DNA of 57,689 nucleotides from [Mycobacterium] zoologicum (GCF_020172665.1 NZ_CP083985.1:4367335-4425023), one strand, 5' to 3'. Counted from the first letter of the stretch, positions 40,493-57,689 are shown. The notes: generated from the sequence alone by a model not told the origin. A program made the numbers and translations.

Positions 40493-40538
40493 CTTGATCT
40501 GAGGCACCGCAGGTCAGCGTCCCCGACCTGCCTCAGAT
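40493..40538. repeat. right copy of 15-bp repeat with a 10-bp inverted repeat
   Basis: CTTGATCTGAGGCAC (40493-40507) matches the left copy at 35688 except for one base. ATCTGAGGCA (40497-40506) and TGCCTCAGAT (40529-40538) form a perfect 10-bp inverted repeat; inside it CAGGTC and GACCTG can also pair. No T-run follows, so it is not a standard terminator. It lies between the convergent mmpL and parB genes. Nothing else is recognisable in the rest of 40326-40614. Confidence 0.6.
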
Positions 40539-40614
40539 AGATCGACAACGGACATGTGGGGTAGGACGTCGGTTGGTCGGGGTTGTTCCGGTTGTTCGGC
40601 GCCGGTTGGCGGTT

Positions 40615-41612
40615 TCAGTCGTTCGTCGAGTCCATCAGCGCGACGATCCGCTGCAAATCGTCGACAGACCCGAACTCGACGACGATTTTGCCCTTCCGCT
40701 TGCCCACACTGACCGTCACGCGGGTGTCGAACGCGGTCGACAGCTTCTCCGCGAGGTCTTGCAGACCCGGCATCTGAATCGGTTTGCGCCGGGGCGCGGC
40801 GGGCGGCGGGGGGCCGTTGCGGTTGGCCAGAGTGACCGCTTCCTCGGTGGCCCGTACCGACAGTCCTTCGGCGACGATCCGCGCCGCCAGTGCCTCCTGG
40901 GCCTCCGGACCGGCCTCCAGCGACAGCAGGGCCCGGGCATGGCCGGCCGACAAGACGCCCGCCGCGACCCTGCGCTGGACCGCGATCGGCAACCGCAGCA
41001 GGCGGATCATGTTGGTCACCAACGGCCGGGATCGCCCGATCCGGGTGGCCAACTCCTCGTGGGTGACCCCGAACTCTTCGAGCAACTGTTGGTAGGCGGC
41101 CGCCTCTTCCAACGGGTTCAGTTGCACCCGGTGGATGTTCTCCAGCAGTGCGTCGCGTAGCAGGTTGTCATCCTCGGTCTCCCGCACGATGGCCGGGATG
41201 GTCTCCAGGCCGGCCTGCTGGGAGGCGCGCCAGCGGCGCTCCCCCATCACCAACTGATACCGCGGTGCCCCAGCCGTAGCGCCCGCTACCTCCCGGACGA
41301 CGATCGGCTGCATGAGCCCGAACTCCCGGATGGAGTGCACCAGTTCGGCCAGCGCCTCGTCGTCGAAAACCGTTCGCGGCTGACGGGGGTTCGGCTCGAT
41401 GTCACTCGGGCGGATCTCGCGGTAGACCGCGCCGGCTTCGACCGCAGGCGCCGGGGAAGCGCCGGGCCGCCCGCCCATGACCACGTCGGCCGCGGCGTCG
41501 CCCAACCGCGGCCCCAGCGGCCCGCGGTCTCCCGAGGTCTCGTCGCCGGGCCCGGTCGGGATGAGCGACGCCAAGCCGCGGCCCAGGCCGCCCTTCTTCC
41601 GCGATGGTCCGG

Positions 41613-41616
<4 letters not shown>
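40615..41616 (-). CDS. parB: chromosome partitioning protein ParB
   Basis: This is a 333-residue CTP-dependent DNA clamp that loads at parS. The N-terminal [14 protein letters not shown] is the ParA-contacting peptide, the ParB/Srx domain has [14 protein letters not shown] and the box GERRWRAS, the helix-turn-helix has [20 protein letters not shown], and the C-terminal dimerisation domain ends with [15 protein letters not shown] 41616 overlaps the parA stop (GTGA), so the two are co-translated. It is adjacent to the accessory insertion. Confidence 0.97.
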
Positions 41617-43345
<1,729 letters not shown>

Positions 43346-43377
43346 TTACCCACGTGTAATTTCGGCTGCTGAGTCCG

Positions 43378-43965
43378 TCAGTCCCGCCGAACCACGACTC
43401 GTCGGGCCGGCTCGACGCCCTGACTCTCGCTGTGCACACCCGCGACGGCCGCCACCGCATCGTGGACGATCTTACGTTCGAACGGGCTCATCGGAGACAG
43501 TTCCTCGTCAGCACCACTGTCCAGCACTCGGCGGGCCACCTCGTCGCCCAGTGCCGTCAGATCGTCGCGGCGACGCTTGCGCCAGCCGGCGATGTCGAGC
43601 ATCAGGCGGCTGCGCTCACCGGTCTTTTGATGCACCGCCAGGCGGGTCAGCTCCTGCAGCGCGTCGAGCACCTCGCCCTTGCGGCCCACCAGCTTGGTCA
43701 GATCACTGCCGCCGTCGATGCTCACGATGGCACGGCGGCCCTCGACGTCGAGGTCAATGTCGCCATCGAAGTCCAACAGGTCGAGCAACTCCTCGAGGTA
43801 GTCGCCGGCGATCTCGCCCTCGGCAACCAGACGGTCCTCCAGGTCCACCCCCGGCGCCGCGGCCGGCTCTCCCGTCTCGGCGGGGGTCTCCCCCGGCGCC
43901 TCGGTGGCCCCTTGGGCGTCCACCGCGTCGCGCTCGGTGGTCTCTGAATCAGTCGTGTCGGTCAT
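43378..43965 (-). CDS. jag: Jag/KhpB-type RNA-binding protein (KH and R3H domains, Rv3920c-like)
   Basis: The product is 195 residues. The first 55 are acidic and Glu/Ala/Pro-rich. A KH domain spans about 65-130, including SIDGGSDLTKLVGRKGEVLD, and an R3H domain follows with ALGDEVARRVLDSG and the SPFERKIVHDAVA segment. It binds RNA and is encoded with yidC in many bacteria. GGAGGGAG upstream of the ATG supports the start at 43965. It sits 77 bp before rsmG and 54 bp after yidC. Confidence 0.93.
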   Translation of the reverse strand: MTDTTDSETTERDAVDAQGATEAPGETPAETGEPAAAPGVDLEDRLVAEGEIAGDYLEELLDLLDFDGDIDLDVEGRRAIVSIDGGSDLTKLVGRKGEVLDALQELTRLAVHQKTGERSRLMLDIAGWRKRRRDDLTALGDEVARRVLDSGADEELSPMSPFERKIVHDAVAAVAGVHSESQGVEPARRVVVRRD

Positions 43966-44019
43966 GTCGTCTCCCTCCGTGTCCGGCTGCTCACGCGCCG
44001 GCTGGCTTGTGGCGGTCTG

Positions 44020-45141
44020 TCACCGCTTGCGTTTCCTGGGCTTGGAACCGGCTCCGGGGCGGCCGCCGCGGGCCGCCGGCCGGGCCGGGTTGCGCTTGAC
44101 GGGCTCGGCCCGGGTCACCTCTGGCGCGGTAGCCGTGTCCCCGTCGGCCTCCGCGTCGGCGGTCTCGGCCTTAAGTGCATCGCTGTCGCCCGCAGCGTCA
44201 CTGACCGCGGCGCGACCAGATCGCTTGGGCTTGGCACCGGGGGCCGGTGCGTTGGCAGCGCGGCGACGCAGCGCCTCGTCCTTCTTGGCCTCGTCCTCCT
44301 TGGCGATGAGCCCGAAGACGTAGTGCTGCTGGGCGAACGTCCAGATGTTGTTGGAGAACCAATACAGGATGATGGCCAGTGGCAGGAACGGTCCACCGAC
44401 GACGACGCCGAGCGGGAACACGTACAGCGCCAGCTTGTTCATCATCGCGGTCTGCGGGTTGGCGGCGGCTTCCGGACTCTGCCGCGCCACCGACGCCCGG
44501 CTGTTGAAGTAGGTCGCGATGCCCGCCGCGATCATGATCGGCACCCCGACAGCGATCACCGATAACCGGTTGAACTCAGTGAATGCCGTCAGGCTGGTGC
44601 CTTGCTGGATCATGGTCGCACCCAGCGGTGCGCCGAACAGGTTCGCGTCGAGGAAGTGGCCGACATCGGTGGCGCTGAAGAAGTAGTTGCCCAGTTCCCG
44701 GTTCTGCTCCGGGGTCAGGCCCAGCTGCCCAATCCCGGTCGTGGTGCGGTTGAACGAGCGCAGTACGTGGAACAGGCCCAAGAACACCGGGACCTGAGCC
44801 AGCATAGGCAGGCAGCCCAGGATCGGGTTGAACCCGTGCTCGCGCTGCAGCTTCTGCATCTCCAGCGCCATACGCTGGCGGTCCTTGCCGTACTTCTTCT
44901 GCAGCGCCTTGATCTGTGGCTGCAGTTCCTGCATCTGCCGGGTGGTGCGGATCTGCTTGACGAACGGCTTGTAGAGGATGGCCCGCAGGGTGAACACCAG
45001 GAACACCACCGACAGCGCCCACGTGAAGAAGTTCGCGGGGCCGAGAAAAAGGCCAAAAGCCTTGTACCACAACCACATAATGCCCGAAACCGGGTAGTAG
45101 ACCCAGTCCAGACTCCATGGATCAAAGGTCAATGGACTCAC
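44020..45141 (-). CDS. yidC: membrane protein insertase YidC
   Basis: The product is 373 residues. It has the five-helix YidC core: [20 protein letters not shown] near the start, the [20 protein letters not shown] cytoplasmic hairpin, [39 protein letters not shown] and [18 protein letters not shown] basic tail of about 95 residues follows, ending in KPRKRKR, which can contact ribosomes. GTG 45141 follows GAGGGAGA closely and gives a start comparable to M. tuberculosis. It overlaps yidD by 20 bp. Confidence 0.96.
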   Translation of the reverse strand: MSPLTFDPWSLDWVYYPVSGIMWLWYKAFGLFLGPANFFTWALSVVFLVFTLRAILYKPFVKQIRTTRQMQELQPQIKALQKKYGKDRQRMALEMQKLQREHGFNPILGCLPMLAQVPVFLGLFHVLRSFNRTTTGIGQLGLTPEQNRELGNYFFSATDVGHFLDANLFGAPLGATMIQQGTSLTAFTEFNRLSVIAVGVPIMIAAGIATYFNSRASVARQSPEAAANPQTAMMNKLALYVFPLGVVVGGPFLPLAIILYWFSNNIWTFAQQHYVFGLIAKEDEAKKDEALRRRAANAPAPGAKPKRSGRAAVSDAAGDSDALKAETADAEADGDTATAPEVTRAEPVKRNPARPAARGGRPGAGSKPRKRKR

Positions 45142-45388
45142 TCTCCCTCGCTTGCGGCTCGGGTATCGGATCCCAGCCACCTCGGTGCCACGGTCCACAC
45201 TTTGCCAGCCGCACCAGCGCCAGCCAGCTCCCATGAATCAGCCCGTACTCGCTCAGCGCATCCACCGCGTACTGGCTGCAAGTCGGCATGAACCGACAAC
45301 TCGGCAGTCGCAGCGGCGACACCATGTGCCGGTAGAGCTGGATGACGAAGATCAGCGCCCGAACGGGGGCTGCGGTGATTGCGTTCAT
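45122..45388 (-). CDS. yidD: membrane protein insertion efficiency factor YidD
   Basis: An 88-residue YidD/DUF37 protein with the three-Cys signature in [19 protein letters not shown] and [12 protein letters not shown]. It assists YidC insertion of membrane proteins in other bacteria. It shares one base with the rnpA stop and overlaps yidC, so all three are co-translated. Confidence 0.96.
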   Translation of the reverse strand: MNAITAAPVRALIFVIQLYRHMVSPLRLPSCRFMPTCSQYAVDALSEYGLIHGSWLALVRLAKCGPWHRGGWDPIPEPQARESESIDL

Positions 45389-45762
45389 CAGCGTGCCGCG
45401 TCTCGGGTTCGCCGGATCGAGGACAGGCCGTCACGCAACTGGGCCCGCAGTGTCTGTGAGGTGGCGCCGTTGCTGCCCGGCAGGGCGCGAATCACCAGCT
45501 GTTCGGCCGGCGCCAATTCACCGATCACGTCGCGTGCCACGTGCCGCAGCCGCCGGGCCACCCGGTGACGATCCACCGCCGAACCCACCGACTTGGCAAT
45601 GATCAAACCCACTGCCGGGGGCGATGATTGAGACTCGACATCCGTCGAAGGCTCCGGACGCCGGCCGTAGACCACGATATCGGGCTGTACCGCCCGTCGG
45701 CCCCGCTTGACCGTCACACCGAAGTCGGCCGAGCGTCTCATCCGGTATTGCGCCGGAAGCAC
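45388..45762 (-). CDS. rnpA: RNase P protein component
   Basis: The 124-residue basic protein partners with the RNase P RNA to remove tRNA 5' leaders. It has [13 protein letters not shown] at the N-terminus and the RNR-type motif in [23 protein letters not shown] 45762 is the start, 16 bp after the rpmH stop, which is the standard rpmH-rnpA arrangement. Confidence 0.95.
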   Translation of the reverse strand: MLPAQYRMRRSADFGVTVKRGRRAVQPDIVVYGRRPEPSTDVESQSSPPAVGLIIAKSVGSAVDRHRVARRLRHVARDVIGELAPAEQLVIRALPGSNGATSQTLRAQLRDGLSSIRRTRDAAR

Positions 45763-45778
45763 AGCCGTGCCGCCGTGT

Positions 45779-45922
45779 TCAGGCGGTCAGCGAGCGACGG
45801 CCCTTGCTGCGCCGGGCGGTGACGATCGCACGACCGGCGCGAGTCCGCATCCGCAGCCGGAAGCCATGCACCCGGGCCCGACGACGGTTGTTGGGCTGGA
45901 AGGTCCGCTTGCCCTTGGCCAC
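45779..45922 (-). CDS. rpmH: 50S ribosomal protein L34
   Basis: This is a 47-residue very basic protein: [20 protein letters not shown] near the start, then [13 protein letters not shown] at the end. GTG 45922 has AAGGAGAG about eight bases upstream. It leads the leftward rpmH-rnpA-yidD-yidC-jag-rsmG-parA-parB string, divergent from dnaA. Confidence 0.97.
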   Translation of the reverse strand: MAKGKRTFQPNNRRRARVHGFRLRMRTRAGRAIVTARRSKGRRSLTA

Positions 45923-46526
45923 GGCACACTCTCCTTATTGCATCTCGCGTCGCGTCTGCCCGACACACCGGATGCCCGTTGTGCCTGCCGCACGCGACGC
46001 ACTGGGTAAGTTCGGTGAACTTCTGCGTCTTTGCTCGTAACCGGCGCGGTCTCCGGCTTGGGGCCGGTCGCTGCCGTATCGCCAGCGTTCGGGCGACTGT
46101 TCGAGGGTACTGATGCAACTTCGCTGGGTCAAACCCCGGCTAGACAACCGTCTCTGAGGCAGACGAACCAATCGCTCTGTTAACACTGGTCTCACCTGTC
46201 TCAGCTGTTCAGAAGCCCGGCGCTTTGCGGCCAGTCATCTGCCCAAAAGGTGTAGTCCCCCGCCCAGAAACCTGTTAGCTTCCTTGCCAACACCGTTTCA
46301 TCACTCGATCGGTGAGCGTCCACGGAGTCAAGCGGACCAAGGGGCCGGCGCCTCAGATATCAGAAGAACGTCTGGGGTGGCCGTTGCCGAGTAACCGGGC
46401 CGGCGGGCCCCGACGGAGAACGCGCATCTCATCCACAGCTGTGGATAACTGTGTGGATAGCATGCCCTACGATGCTCAAGCAGGATATCCATTCCAGTCA
46501 CGGCATCGAATCAGGGGGATGGAGCA
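45923..46526. promoter_or_regulatory. rpmH-dnaA intergenic promoter region with DnaA boxes
   Basis: This 604-bp gap between the divergent rpmH and dnaA genes contains no ORF I support. The right part holds three DnaA-box-like 9-mers: TCATCCACA (46429-46437), TGTGGATAA (46440-46448, an exact reverse of TTATCCACA) and TGTGGATAG (46452-46460). They lie 67-98 bases before the dnaA start and fit autoregulation of dnaA or an origin role. Confidence 0.8.
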
Positions 46527-47999
46527 TTGACCGATGACCCCGGAACGGCGTTTCTCAGCCTATGGGACGAGGTCGTCGCCGAACTCAACGGTGAATCCCC
46601 GGAAGCGGACCCCCCGACACCTGCTCTGACACCGCAGCAGAAGGCCTGGCTGAACCTGGTTCACCCGTTGGCCATCGTCGAGGGATTCGCGCTGCTCGCG
46701 GTGCCGAGCAGCTTCGTCCAGAACGAGATCGAACGCCACCTGCGTTCCCAGATCACCGCTGCGCTCAGTCGCCGGCTCGGTCACCAGATCGAGTTGGGCG
46801 TCCGTATCGCTCCGTCGGAGTCCGAGAACCAGGCCACCCCGGCGGCCGACAGCACGCCCACCGCGGCCGATGATGACCTCGACGACGAAGACGACACCAC
46901 CGATGTCGCCTATGACTGGCCCAATCACTTCACCGAGCGTCCCAGCGACGACTCGACCACCGCCGACGGTGCCAGCCTCAACCGGCGCTACACCTTCGAC
47001 ACGTTCGTCATCGGTACCTCGAACCGGTTCGCCCACGCCGCCTCCCTGGCCATCGCCGAAGCACCCGCCCGCGCCTACAACCCCCTGTTCATCTGGGGTG
47101 AGTCGGGCCTGGGCAAGACTCACCTACTGCACGCGGCAGGCAACTACACCCAGCGACTCTTCCCCGGGATGCGCGTCAAGTACGTCTCCACCGAAGAGTT
47201 CACCAACGACTTCATCAACTCCCTGCGCGACGACCGCAAGGTCGCCTTCAAACGCAGCTACCGCGATATCGACGTGCTGCTGGTCGACGACATCCAGTTC
47301 ATCGAGGGCAAAGAGGGTATCCAGGAAGAGTTCTTCCACACCTTCAACACGTTGCACAATGCCAACAAGCAGATTGTCATCACCTCCGACCGGGCGCCCA
47401 AACAGCTTGCGACACTGGAGGATCGGCTTCGCACTCGGTTCGAGTGGGGGCTGATCACCGACGTTCAGCCACCCGATCTGGAGACCCGGATCGCGATTCT
47501 GCGCAAGAAGGCACAGATGGAGCGACTCGATGTTCCCGGCGACGTGCTGGAGTTGATCGCCACCAGCATCGAGCGCAACATCCGCGAACTCGAAGGCGCG
47601 CTGATCCGCGTCACGGCCTTCGCCTCACTGAACAAGACACCAATCGACCGGGCCCTGGCCGAGATCGTGCTGCGCGACCTCATCGCCGACGCCAGCACCA
47701 TCCAGATCAGTGCCGCGATCATCATGGCCGTCATCGCCGAGTACTTCGACATCACCGTCGAAGAACTGCGCGGTCCGGGCAAGACGCGGCCGCTGGCCCA
47801 GTCCCGTCAGATCGCGATGTATCTGTGCCGTGAGCTGACCGACCTCTCACTTCCCAAGATCGGCCAGGCCTTCGGCCGTGACCACACCACCGTGATGTAC
47901 GCCGAACGCAAGATCCGCAACGAGATGGCCGAACGCCGCGAGGTCTTCGATCAGGTCAAAGAGCTCACCACCCGGATCCGGCAACGGGCCAAGCGCTGA
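46527..47999 (+). CDS. dnaA: chromosomal replication initiator DnaA
   Basis: This 490-residue AAA+ initiator binds DnaA boxes and opens oriC. Domain I is about 1-95, domain II is an acidic linker ([12 protein letters not shown]), domain III has Walker [11 protein letters not shown] and Walker [15 protein letters not shown], and domain IV has the DNA-binding signature [15 protein letters not shown]. The start is TTG 46527, giving the MTDDPG opening found in other mycobacteria, with GGGGATGGAG upstream. oriC follows it. Confidence 0.97.
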   Translation: MTDDPGTAFLSLWDEVVAELNGESPEADPPTPALTPQQKAWLNLVHPLAIVEGFALLAVPSSFVQNEIERHLRSQITAALSRRLGHQIELGVRIAPSESENQATPAADSTPTAADDDLDDEDDTTDVAYDWPNHFTERPSDDSTTADGASLNRRYTFDTFVIGTSNRFAHAASLAIAEAPARAYNPLFIWGESGLGKTHLLHAAGNYTQRLFPGMRVKYVSTEEFTNDFINSLRDDRKVAFKRSYRDIDVLLVDDIQFIEGKEGIQEEFFHTFNTLHNANKQIVITSDRAPKQLATLEDRLRTRFEWGLITDVQPPDLETRIAILRKKAQMERLDVPGDVLELIATSIERNIRELEGALIRVTAFASLNKTPIDRALAEIVLRDLIADASTIQISAAIIMAVIAEYFDITVEELRGPGKTRPLAQSRQIAMYLCRELTDLSLPKIGQAFGRDHTTVMYAERKIRNEMAERREVFDQVKELTTRIRQRAKR

Positions 48000-48473
48000 C
48001 CGCCGCATCCACCGGGTGGGTGTCAACTTTCTCCGCAAGAAACTTTCGACACTCTGTTATCACCAGTCACTGTCCACACCTGTGGATGCCGCTGCGGACA
48101 ACCTGTCGAGGATCCGGGCACCAACCGCCCGCGATACACACACATCATCGTCATACACAGACACCCACGGCCGGCTCCGCGTGTCACTCACCGGCCCTCC
48201 CCAACGTCACAACCCCGTTCAACAGCGCAGATGCCCCGCTGTCCCCAGATTCCACAGGACTTATTACTAATACTGAAATCTCTTCATCGATTCTCTTTCA
48301 AAACAGGACGTTGGGGATTCAGCGCGGATCTCCCTGTTCACAACTAGACGAAGCCGCCCCGGCGCCCTGCCTTCGGTGTCTGGGATTAACTTTCAAGACG
48401 GGCGTCGAGGCTCTACGGTTGTGACCTACCGCTCTTACGCCTGGCGTAGGGCGTTTCGTGACGAAGGGACACT
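48000..48473. other. oriC, dnaA-dnaN intergenic region
   Basis: The 474-bp gap between dnaA and dnaN is the mycobacterial replication origin. DnaA-box-like 9-mers include TTATCACCA (48057), CTGTCCACA (48070-48078), reverse GCATCCACA (48081-48089), reverse TTGTCCGCA (48093-48101) and CTGTTCACA (48334-48342). An A/T-rich stretch at about 48259-48304 (TTATTACTAATACTGAAAT within it) is the likeliest unwinding element. Box calls are by eye against a degenerate consensus. Confidence 0.9.
48436..48448. promoter_or_regulatory. 13-base palindrome in the dnaN leader
   Basis: TACGCC and GGCGTA flank a single T, 25 bases before the dnaN ATG at 48474. It could be an operator or a leader hairpin for dnaN. 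No protein is known to me. Confidence 0.45.
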
Positions 48474-49670
48474 ATGGACGCGGCGACCATGAACGCGGGC
48501 CTTACCGACTTGAGGTTCCGGCTAGACCGAGACGACTTCGCCGATGCGGTGGCGTGGGTAGCCAAATCCCTGCCGGCCCGGCCGACGGTTCCGCTGCTGG
48601 CAGGTGTGCTGCTGACCGGCTCGGACGACGGCCTGAAGGTGTCGGGCTTCGACTATGAAGTCTCCTCTGAGGTACAGCTCGCGGCGGAGATCTCTTCCCC
48701 GGGAAGTGTTTTGGTATCCGGTCGGCTGCTTTCCGACATCACCAGAGCGCTGCCGGCCAAGCCGGTCGAGGTCCAGGTGGAGGCCACCCGGGTGTCGTTG
48801 ACGTGTGGCAACGCACGGTTCTCGCTGCCGACCATGACAGTCGAGGACTACCCGACGCTGCCGACGCTGCCCGATGAGACCGGCACACTTTCCGCTGATG
48901 TCTTCGCCGAGGCGATAGGTCAGGTGGCAGTGGCCGCAGGCCGCGACGACACCCTGCCGATGCTGACCGGAATCCGAGTGGAGATCTCCGGCAACACAGT
49001 GGTTTTGGCCGCTACCGACCGCTTCCGATTGGCGGTCCGGGAACTCACCTGGTCGGCGGCTCCCGGTACCGAGGCCGCGGTGTTGGTCCCGGCCAAGACT
49101 CTGGCCGAGGCGGCCAAGGCCAGTACCGACGGCACCGACGTGCATCTTGCGCTCGGCGCGGGCTCTGAGGTGGGCAGCGACGGCCTGCTGGGTATCACCA
49201 GCGCCGGCAAGCGCAGCACCACCCGGCTGCTGGACGCGGAGTTCCCGAAGTTCCGCCAACTGCTGCCCAGCGAGCACCTCGCGGTGGCCACGATCGGCGT
49301 GGCCGAGCTGACCGAGGCGATCAAGCGCGTGGCCCTGGTGGCCGACCGCGGTGCGCAGGTTCGGTTGGAACTGTCCGAGGGGACTTTGCGGCTCTCGGCC
49401 GGTGCCGAAGATGTCGGCCGAGCCGAAGAGGACCTGCCGGTCGACTTCGTCGGTGAGCCGTTGACCATCGCGTTCAACCCGACTTATCTGACCGACGGCC
49501 TGGGTTCGCTGCACAGTGAACGAGTGTCGATGGGTTTCACCGACCCGAAGAAGCCTGCTGTGTTGCGGCCGGCCGGCGCCGACGACGCGCAGCCGACCGG
49601 AAGCGGCCCGTTCCCGGCGGTAGCCTCGGACTACGTGTACCTGTTGATGCCGGTTCGCCTGCCCGGCTGA
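48474..49670 (+). CDS. dnaN: DNA polymerase III sliding clamp subunit DnaN
   Basis: The 398-residue beta clamp forms a ring dimer of three-domain subunits around DNA. It carries [55 protein letters not shown] and the C-terminal [11 protein letters not shown]. Length matches other mycobacterial clamps. GAAGGGA precedes the ATG closely. recF follows after 37 bp. Confidence 0.98.
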   Translation: MDAATMNAGLTDLRFRLDRDDFADAVAWVAKSLPARPTVPLLAGVLLTGSDDGLKVSGFDYEVSSEVQLAAEISSPGSVLVSGRLLSDITRALPAKPVEVQVEATRVSLTCGNARFSLPTMTVEDYPTLPTLPDETGTLSADVFAEAIGQVAVAAGRDDTLPMLTGIRVEISGNTVVLAATDRFRLAVRELTWSAAPGTEAAVLVPAKTLAEAAKASTDGTDVHLALGAGSEVGSDGLLGITSAGKRSTTRLLDAEFPKFRQLLPSEHLAVATIGVAELTEAIKRVALVADRGAQVRLELSEGTLRLSAGAEDVGRAEEDLPVDFVGEPLTIAFNPTYLTDGLGSLHSERVSMGFTDPKKPAVLRPAGADDAQPTGSGPFPAVASDYVYLLMPVRLPG

Positions 49671-49707
49671 TCGGCGCGACTGCGACGACGGGAGGGGTGG
49701 GTTTCGC

Positions 49708-50868
49708 GTGTATGTCCGTCACCTGGGCCTGCGCGACTTCCGATCCTGGGCCCAGATCGACCTCGACCTCGAGCCGGGTGCCACGGTCCTGGTTGGGCCC
49801 AACGGGTACGGCAAGACCAATCTCGTTGAGGCACTGTGGTATTCGTCCACACTCGGCTCACATCGGGTGGCTACCGACGCACCCTTGATCCGTTCGGGTG
49901 CGTCCCGGGCCGTGGTATCGACGATCGTGGTCAATGAAGGCCGCGAGTTGGCGGTCGATCTTGAGATTGTCGCCGGACGCGCCAACAAGGTCCGGTTGAA
50001 CCGCGCCCCGGTCCGTCACGCCCGCGAGGTGATCGGTGTGCTGCGGGCGGTGCTGTTCGCCCCCGAAGACCTCGCGCTGGTGCGCGGCGATCCCGGCGAG
50101 CGCCGCCGATACCTCGACGAACTGGCCAGCGTGCGCCGGCCGCGGATCGCCGCGGTACGTGCCGACTATGACAAGGTGCTGCGCCAGCGGACCGCGCTGC
50201 TCAAGAGTGCGTCCGGGGCGCTGTACCGCGGCGACCGCTCGGTCCTGGACACCCTCGATGTCTGGGATGCCCAACTGGCCGCACACGGCTCGGAATTGAT
50301 GGCGGCCCGCATCGAGTTGGTGAATCAGCTTGCGCCCGAAGTGGAGAAGGCCTACCAACTGCTGGCCCCGGGCCCGCGGGCGGCGGGCATCGTCTACCGA
50401 CCCAAACTGGAGGTCACCGACGGTCAGGTCGGCGAGAGCCCGGCCGAGCTACAGGATGCACTGCTGGCGGAATTGGCGAGTCGCCGCCGGGCGGAGTTGG
50501 AGAGAGGCGTCTGCCTGGTCGGCCCGCACCGCGACGAACTGGAACTCAGTCTTGCCGAGAAACCCGTGAAAGGCTTTGCCAGCCACGGTGAATCGTGGTC
50601 GATGGCGTTGTCGCTGCGGTTGGCGTCCTATGAACTGCTACGCAGCGAGGGCCCCGAGCCGGTGTTGCTGCTGGATGACGTGTTCGCCGAATTGGACGCG
50701 GCGCGGCGCCGCGCACTGGCCGACGTCGCGGCCTCCGCCGAGCAGGTGCTGATCACCGCCGCCGTCCCCGACGACATACCCGGCCAGTGGTCGGCCCGCC
50801 AAGTCGGTATCACCGTCGCCGAAGACGACCACGGCAGGGTCTCGGAACTCTCCGGTGGGCCGACGTGA
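49708..50868 (+). CDS. recF: recombination mediator RecF
   Basis: This is a 386-residue SMC-like ATPase that helps load RecA at gaps. Walker A is [10 protein letters not shown], signature-type segments include [14 protein letters not shown], and Walker B is [18 protein letters not shown] 49708 gives the [11 protein letters not shown] opening. Its stop overlaps the dciA start as GTGA. Confidence 0.97.
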   Translation: MYVRHLGLRDFRSWAQIDLDLEPGATVLVGPNGYGKTNLVEALWYSSTLGSHRVATDAPLIRSGASRAVVSTIVVNEGRELAVDLEIVAGRANKVRLNRAPVRHAREVIGVLRAVLFAPEDLALVRGDPGERRRYLDELASVRRPRIAAVRADYDKVLRQRTALLKSASGALYRGDRSVLDTLDVWDAQLAAHGSELMAARIELVNQLAPEVEKAYQLLAPGPRAAGIVYRPKLEVTDGQVGESPAELQDALLAELASRRRAELERGVCLVGPHRDELELSLAEKPVKGFASHGESWSMALSLRLASYELLRSEGPEPVLLLDDVFAELDAARRRALADVAASAEQVLITAAVPDDIPGQWSARQVGITVAEDDHGRVSELSGGPT

Positions 50869-51425
50869 CCGACCCCGAGGACCCGCAGCCTCCGGCACAA
50901 CTGGCCGGCCTGGCCGGGATGGATCTGGTCCGTCGAACCCTGGCCGAAGCCCGGGAGGCGGCACGCAGTCAGGGCAAGGACGTCGGGCAGGGCCGCCGGG
51001 CACCACTGCGGCGCCGCGCGCCCGGGGCCGGTGGGGGCCGCCGTCGTTGGTCCGGTCCGGCTCCGGACGGCCGTGACCCCCAGACCCTCGGTGCGGCCAC
51101 CCACGACCTGGCGCAGGCGCGCGGCTGGTCGGCACAGGTGGCCGAGGGAACGGTGCTGGGCCGGTGGAGTTCGGTGGTGGGTGAGGACATCGCCTCACAC
51201 GCCGTCCCGACGAGGTTGGCCGAAGGGGTGCTCAGCGTGTCGGCCGAGTCCACCGCCTGGGCCACCCAGCTGCGGCTGGTGCAGGCGCAGCTGCTGGCGA
51301 AGATCGCCGCGACGGTCGGCGACGGGGTGGTGACCAGCCTGAAGATCACCGGTCCCAGCGCGCCGTCCTGGCGCAAGGGACCGCGGCATGTGTCGGGCCG
51401 CGGCCCGCGCGATACCTACGGATAG
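50865..51425 (+). CDS. DUF721/DciA-type protein (Rv0004-like)
   Basis: The 186-residue protein has a conserved C-terminal DUF721 domain (about 95-165: [20 protein letters not shown], then [19 protein letters not shown]) and a low-complexity basic region before it. The family includes DciA, which loads the replicative helicase in bacteria lacking DnaC. GTG 50865 overlaps the recF stop. The 231-bp gap to gyrB follows and should hold the gyr promoter, with TAGACT at 51575-51580 a possible -10. Confidence 0.92.
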   Translation: MTDPEDPQPPAQLAGLAGMDLVRRTLAEAREAARSQGKDVGQGRRAPLRRRAPGAGGGRRRWSGPAPDGRDPQTLGAATHDLAQARGWSAQVAEGTVLGRWSSVVGEDIASHAVPTRLAEGVLSVSAESTAWATQLRLVQAQLLAKIAATVGDGVVTSLKITGPSAPSWRKGPRHVSGRGPRDTYG

Positions 51426-51617
51426 GTCCGGCCACCCACCGCTGAGCGGCGCTACGAGCTGAGAAATCCCGTCGTCGAGCGATCGGACACACCATCGACC
51501 GCGATATCCGCGCCACGACGCAATCAGATGGGTGGAAACACCCGGAGAAAATGCCCGCCGCCGGGCCGTCACGGTAGACTGTTGCGGTATCCAGCGCACC
51601 CACTCGGAGTGGTGTGA

Positions 51618-53672
<2,055 letters not shown>

Positions 53673-53734
53673 GGATATACCGCGCCATTTAGCGCCCGCT
53701 GACCTCCTTGCCTGCTGATACGAACGAGGAATAG

Positions 53735-57490
<3,756 letters not shown>

Positions 57491-57534
57491 ATTCGGCCCG
57501 AGACCGGTCCGGACACACAGGTAAGGAGCCGTGG

Positions 57535-57670
57535 GTGAGCGCACCGAAGGAGCCGGGGCACCCGGGCAATGGTCCGGCCAAGAGGGAGACGCCGGGCGCG
57601 GCGCCCCCCTGGCAGCGTGCCGGCCAGGCCCGCCCATCGGGGCCGAATCAGCCGGGCCACTCCCCAGGGG
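57535..57670 (+). CDS. 5' part of the DUF3566 membrane protein gene (Rv0007-like), truncated
   Basis: GTG 57535 opens 45 codons (SAPKEPGHPGNGPAKRET, then PPWQRAGQARPSG) before the adapter. AAGGAG is seven bases upstream. The Pro- and Gly-rich start with PPWQRA agrees with the cytoplasmic N-terminus of the Rv0007-type protein that follows gyrA in mycobacteria. The membrane part is outside the window. Confidence 0.8.
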
Positions 57671-57689
57671 CTGTCTCTTATACACATCT
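57671..57689 (-). other. Tn5/Nextera mosaic end (library adapter) at the right end
   Basis: CTGTCTCTTATACACATCT is the reverse complement of the mosaic end at 2-20. It is adapter, so the DUF3566 gene is cut here artificially. Confidence 0.97.

Noticed and set aside
40497..40538. Rho-independent terminator for mmpL
   Set aside because: The hairpin is strong but has no following T-run and a long loop; kept as a repeat instead.

Overview
The window is chromosomal DNA of a high-GC actinobacterium, almost certainly a member of the Mycobacteriaceae. The evidence is the run of mycobacterial orthologues (ponA1, ino1, the 28 kDa antigen, the MurJ-pseudokinase, sigM-rsmA, cwlM), the mycobacterial dnaA-dnaN-recF-dciA-gyrB-gyrA order, and a GyrA intein of the kind known from M. 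leprae and other mycobacteria. The species cannot be named from the sequence. Both ends carry a 19-bp Tn5/Nextera mosaic end, so the window is an assembled contig with library adapter left on, and the first and last genes are cut by it.

Layout. 21-5297 (- strand): two tandem PonA1-type penicillin-binding proteins and a DUF5318 gene. 5403-13471 (+): DUF1707 protein, PadR regulator, inositol-1-phosphate synthase, hydrolase, F420-type oxidoreductase, a fused polar-amino-acid ABC importer with its ATPase, MarR and SDR. 13473-17518 (-): class III nucleotidyl cyclase and leuS. 17693-21770: 28 kDa antigen, Cys-rich membrane protein, YqgE, MFS, mycothiol-dependent enzyme family. A 51-bp tandem repeat ends this block. 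21886-23884 (-): Asp-rich calcium-loop protein and pcnA. 23978-34279 (+): mutT4, Rv3909-like, MurJ-pseudokinase, sigM, rsmA, trxB, trxA, cwlM. 34292-35020 (-): Rv3916c-like. 35030-40540: an accessory insertion with an IS relic, TetR, a DUF6188-like protein and an MmpL transporter. 40615-45922 (-): parB, parA, rsmG, jag, yidC, yidD, rnpA, rpmH, with three parS sites. 46527-57490 (+): dnaA, oriC, dnaN, recF, dciA, gyrB and gyrA with a 420-residue intein, then the start of the Rv0007-like gene.

How it fits together. The right half is the replication and segregation core: DnaA acts at oriC, ParABS partitions the origin, gyrase relieves supercoils, and the rpmH-rnpA-yidD-yidC-jag-rsmG string serves ribosome, RNase P and membrane-protein biogenesis. 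The middle and left are rich in cell-envelope functions: PonA1 pair, MurJ with its pseudokinase, CwlM as regulator of peptidoglycan precursor synthesis, and inositol for mycothiol and phosphatidylinositol. Redox genes sit with SigM.

The least ordinary parts are the TetR/DUF6188/MmpL insertion beside parB with its shared GTAGC-rich motif and IS remnants, the tandem ponA1 pair, the intein placed directly after the gyrase catalytic tyrosine, and several small repeats and palindromes. I found no tRNA, rRNA or CRISPR array.
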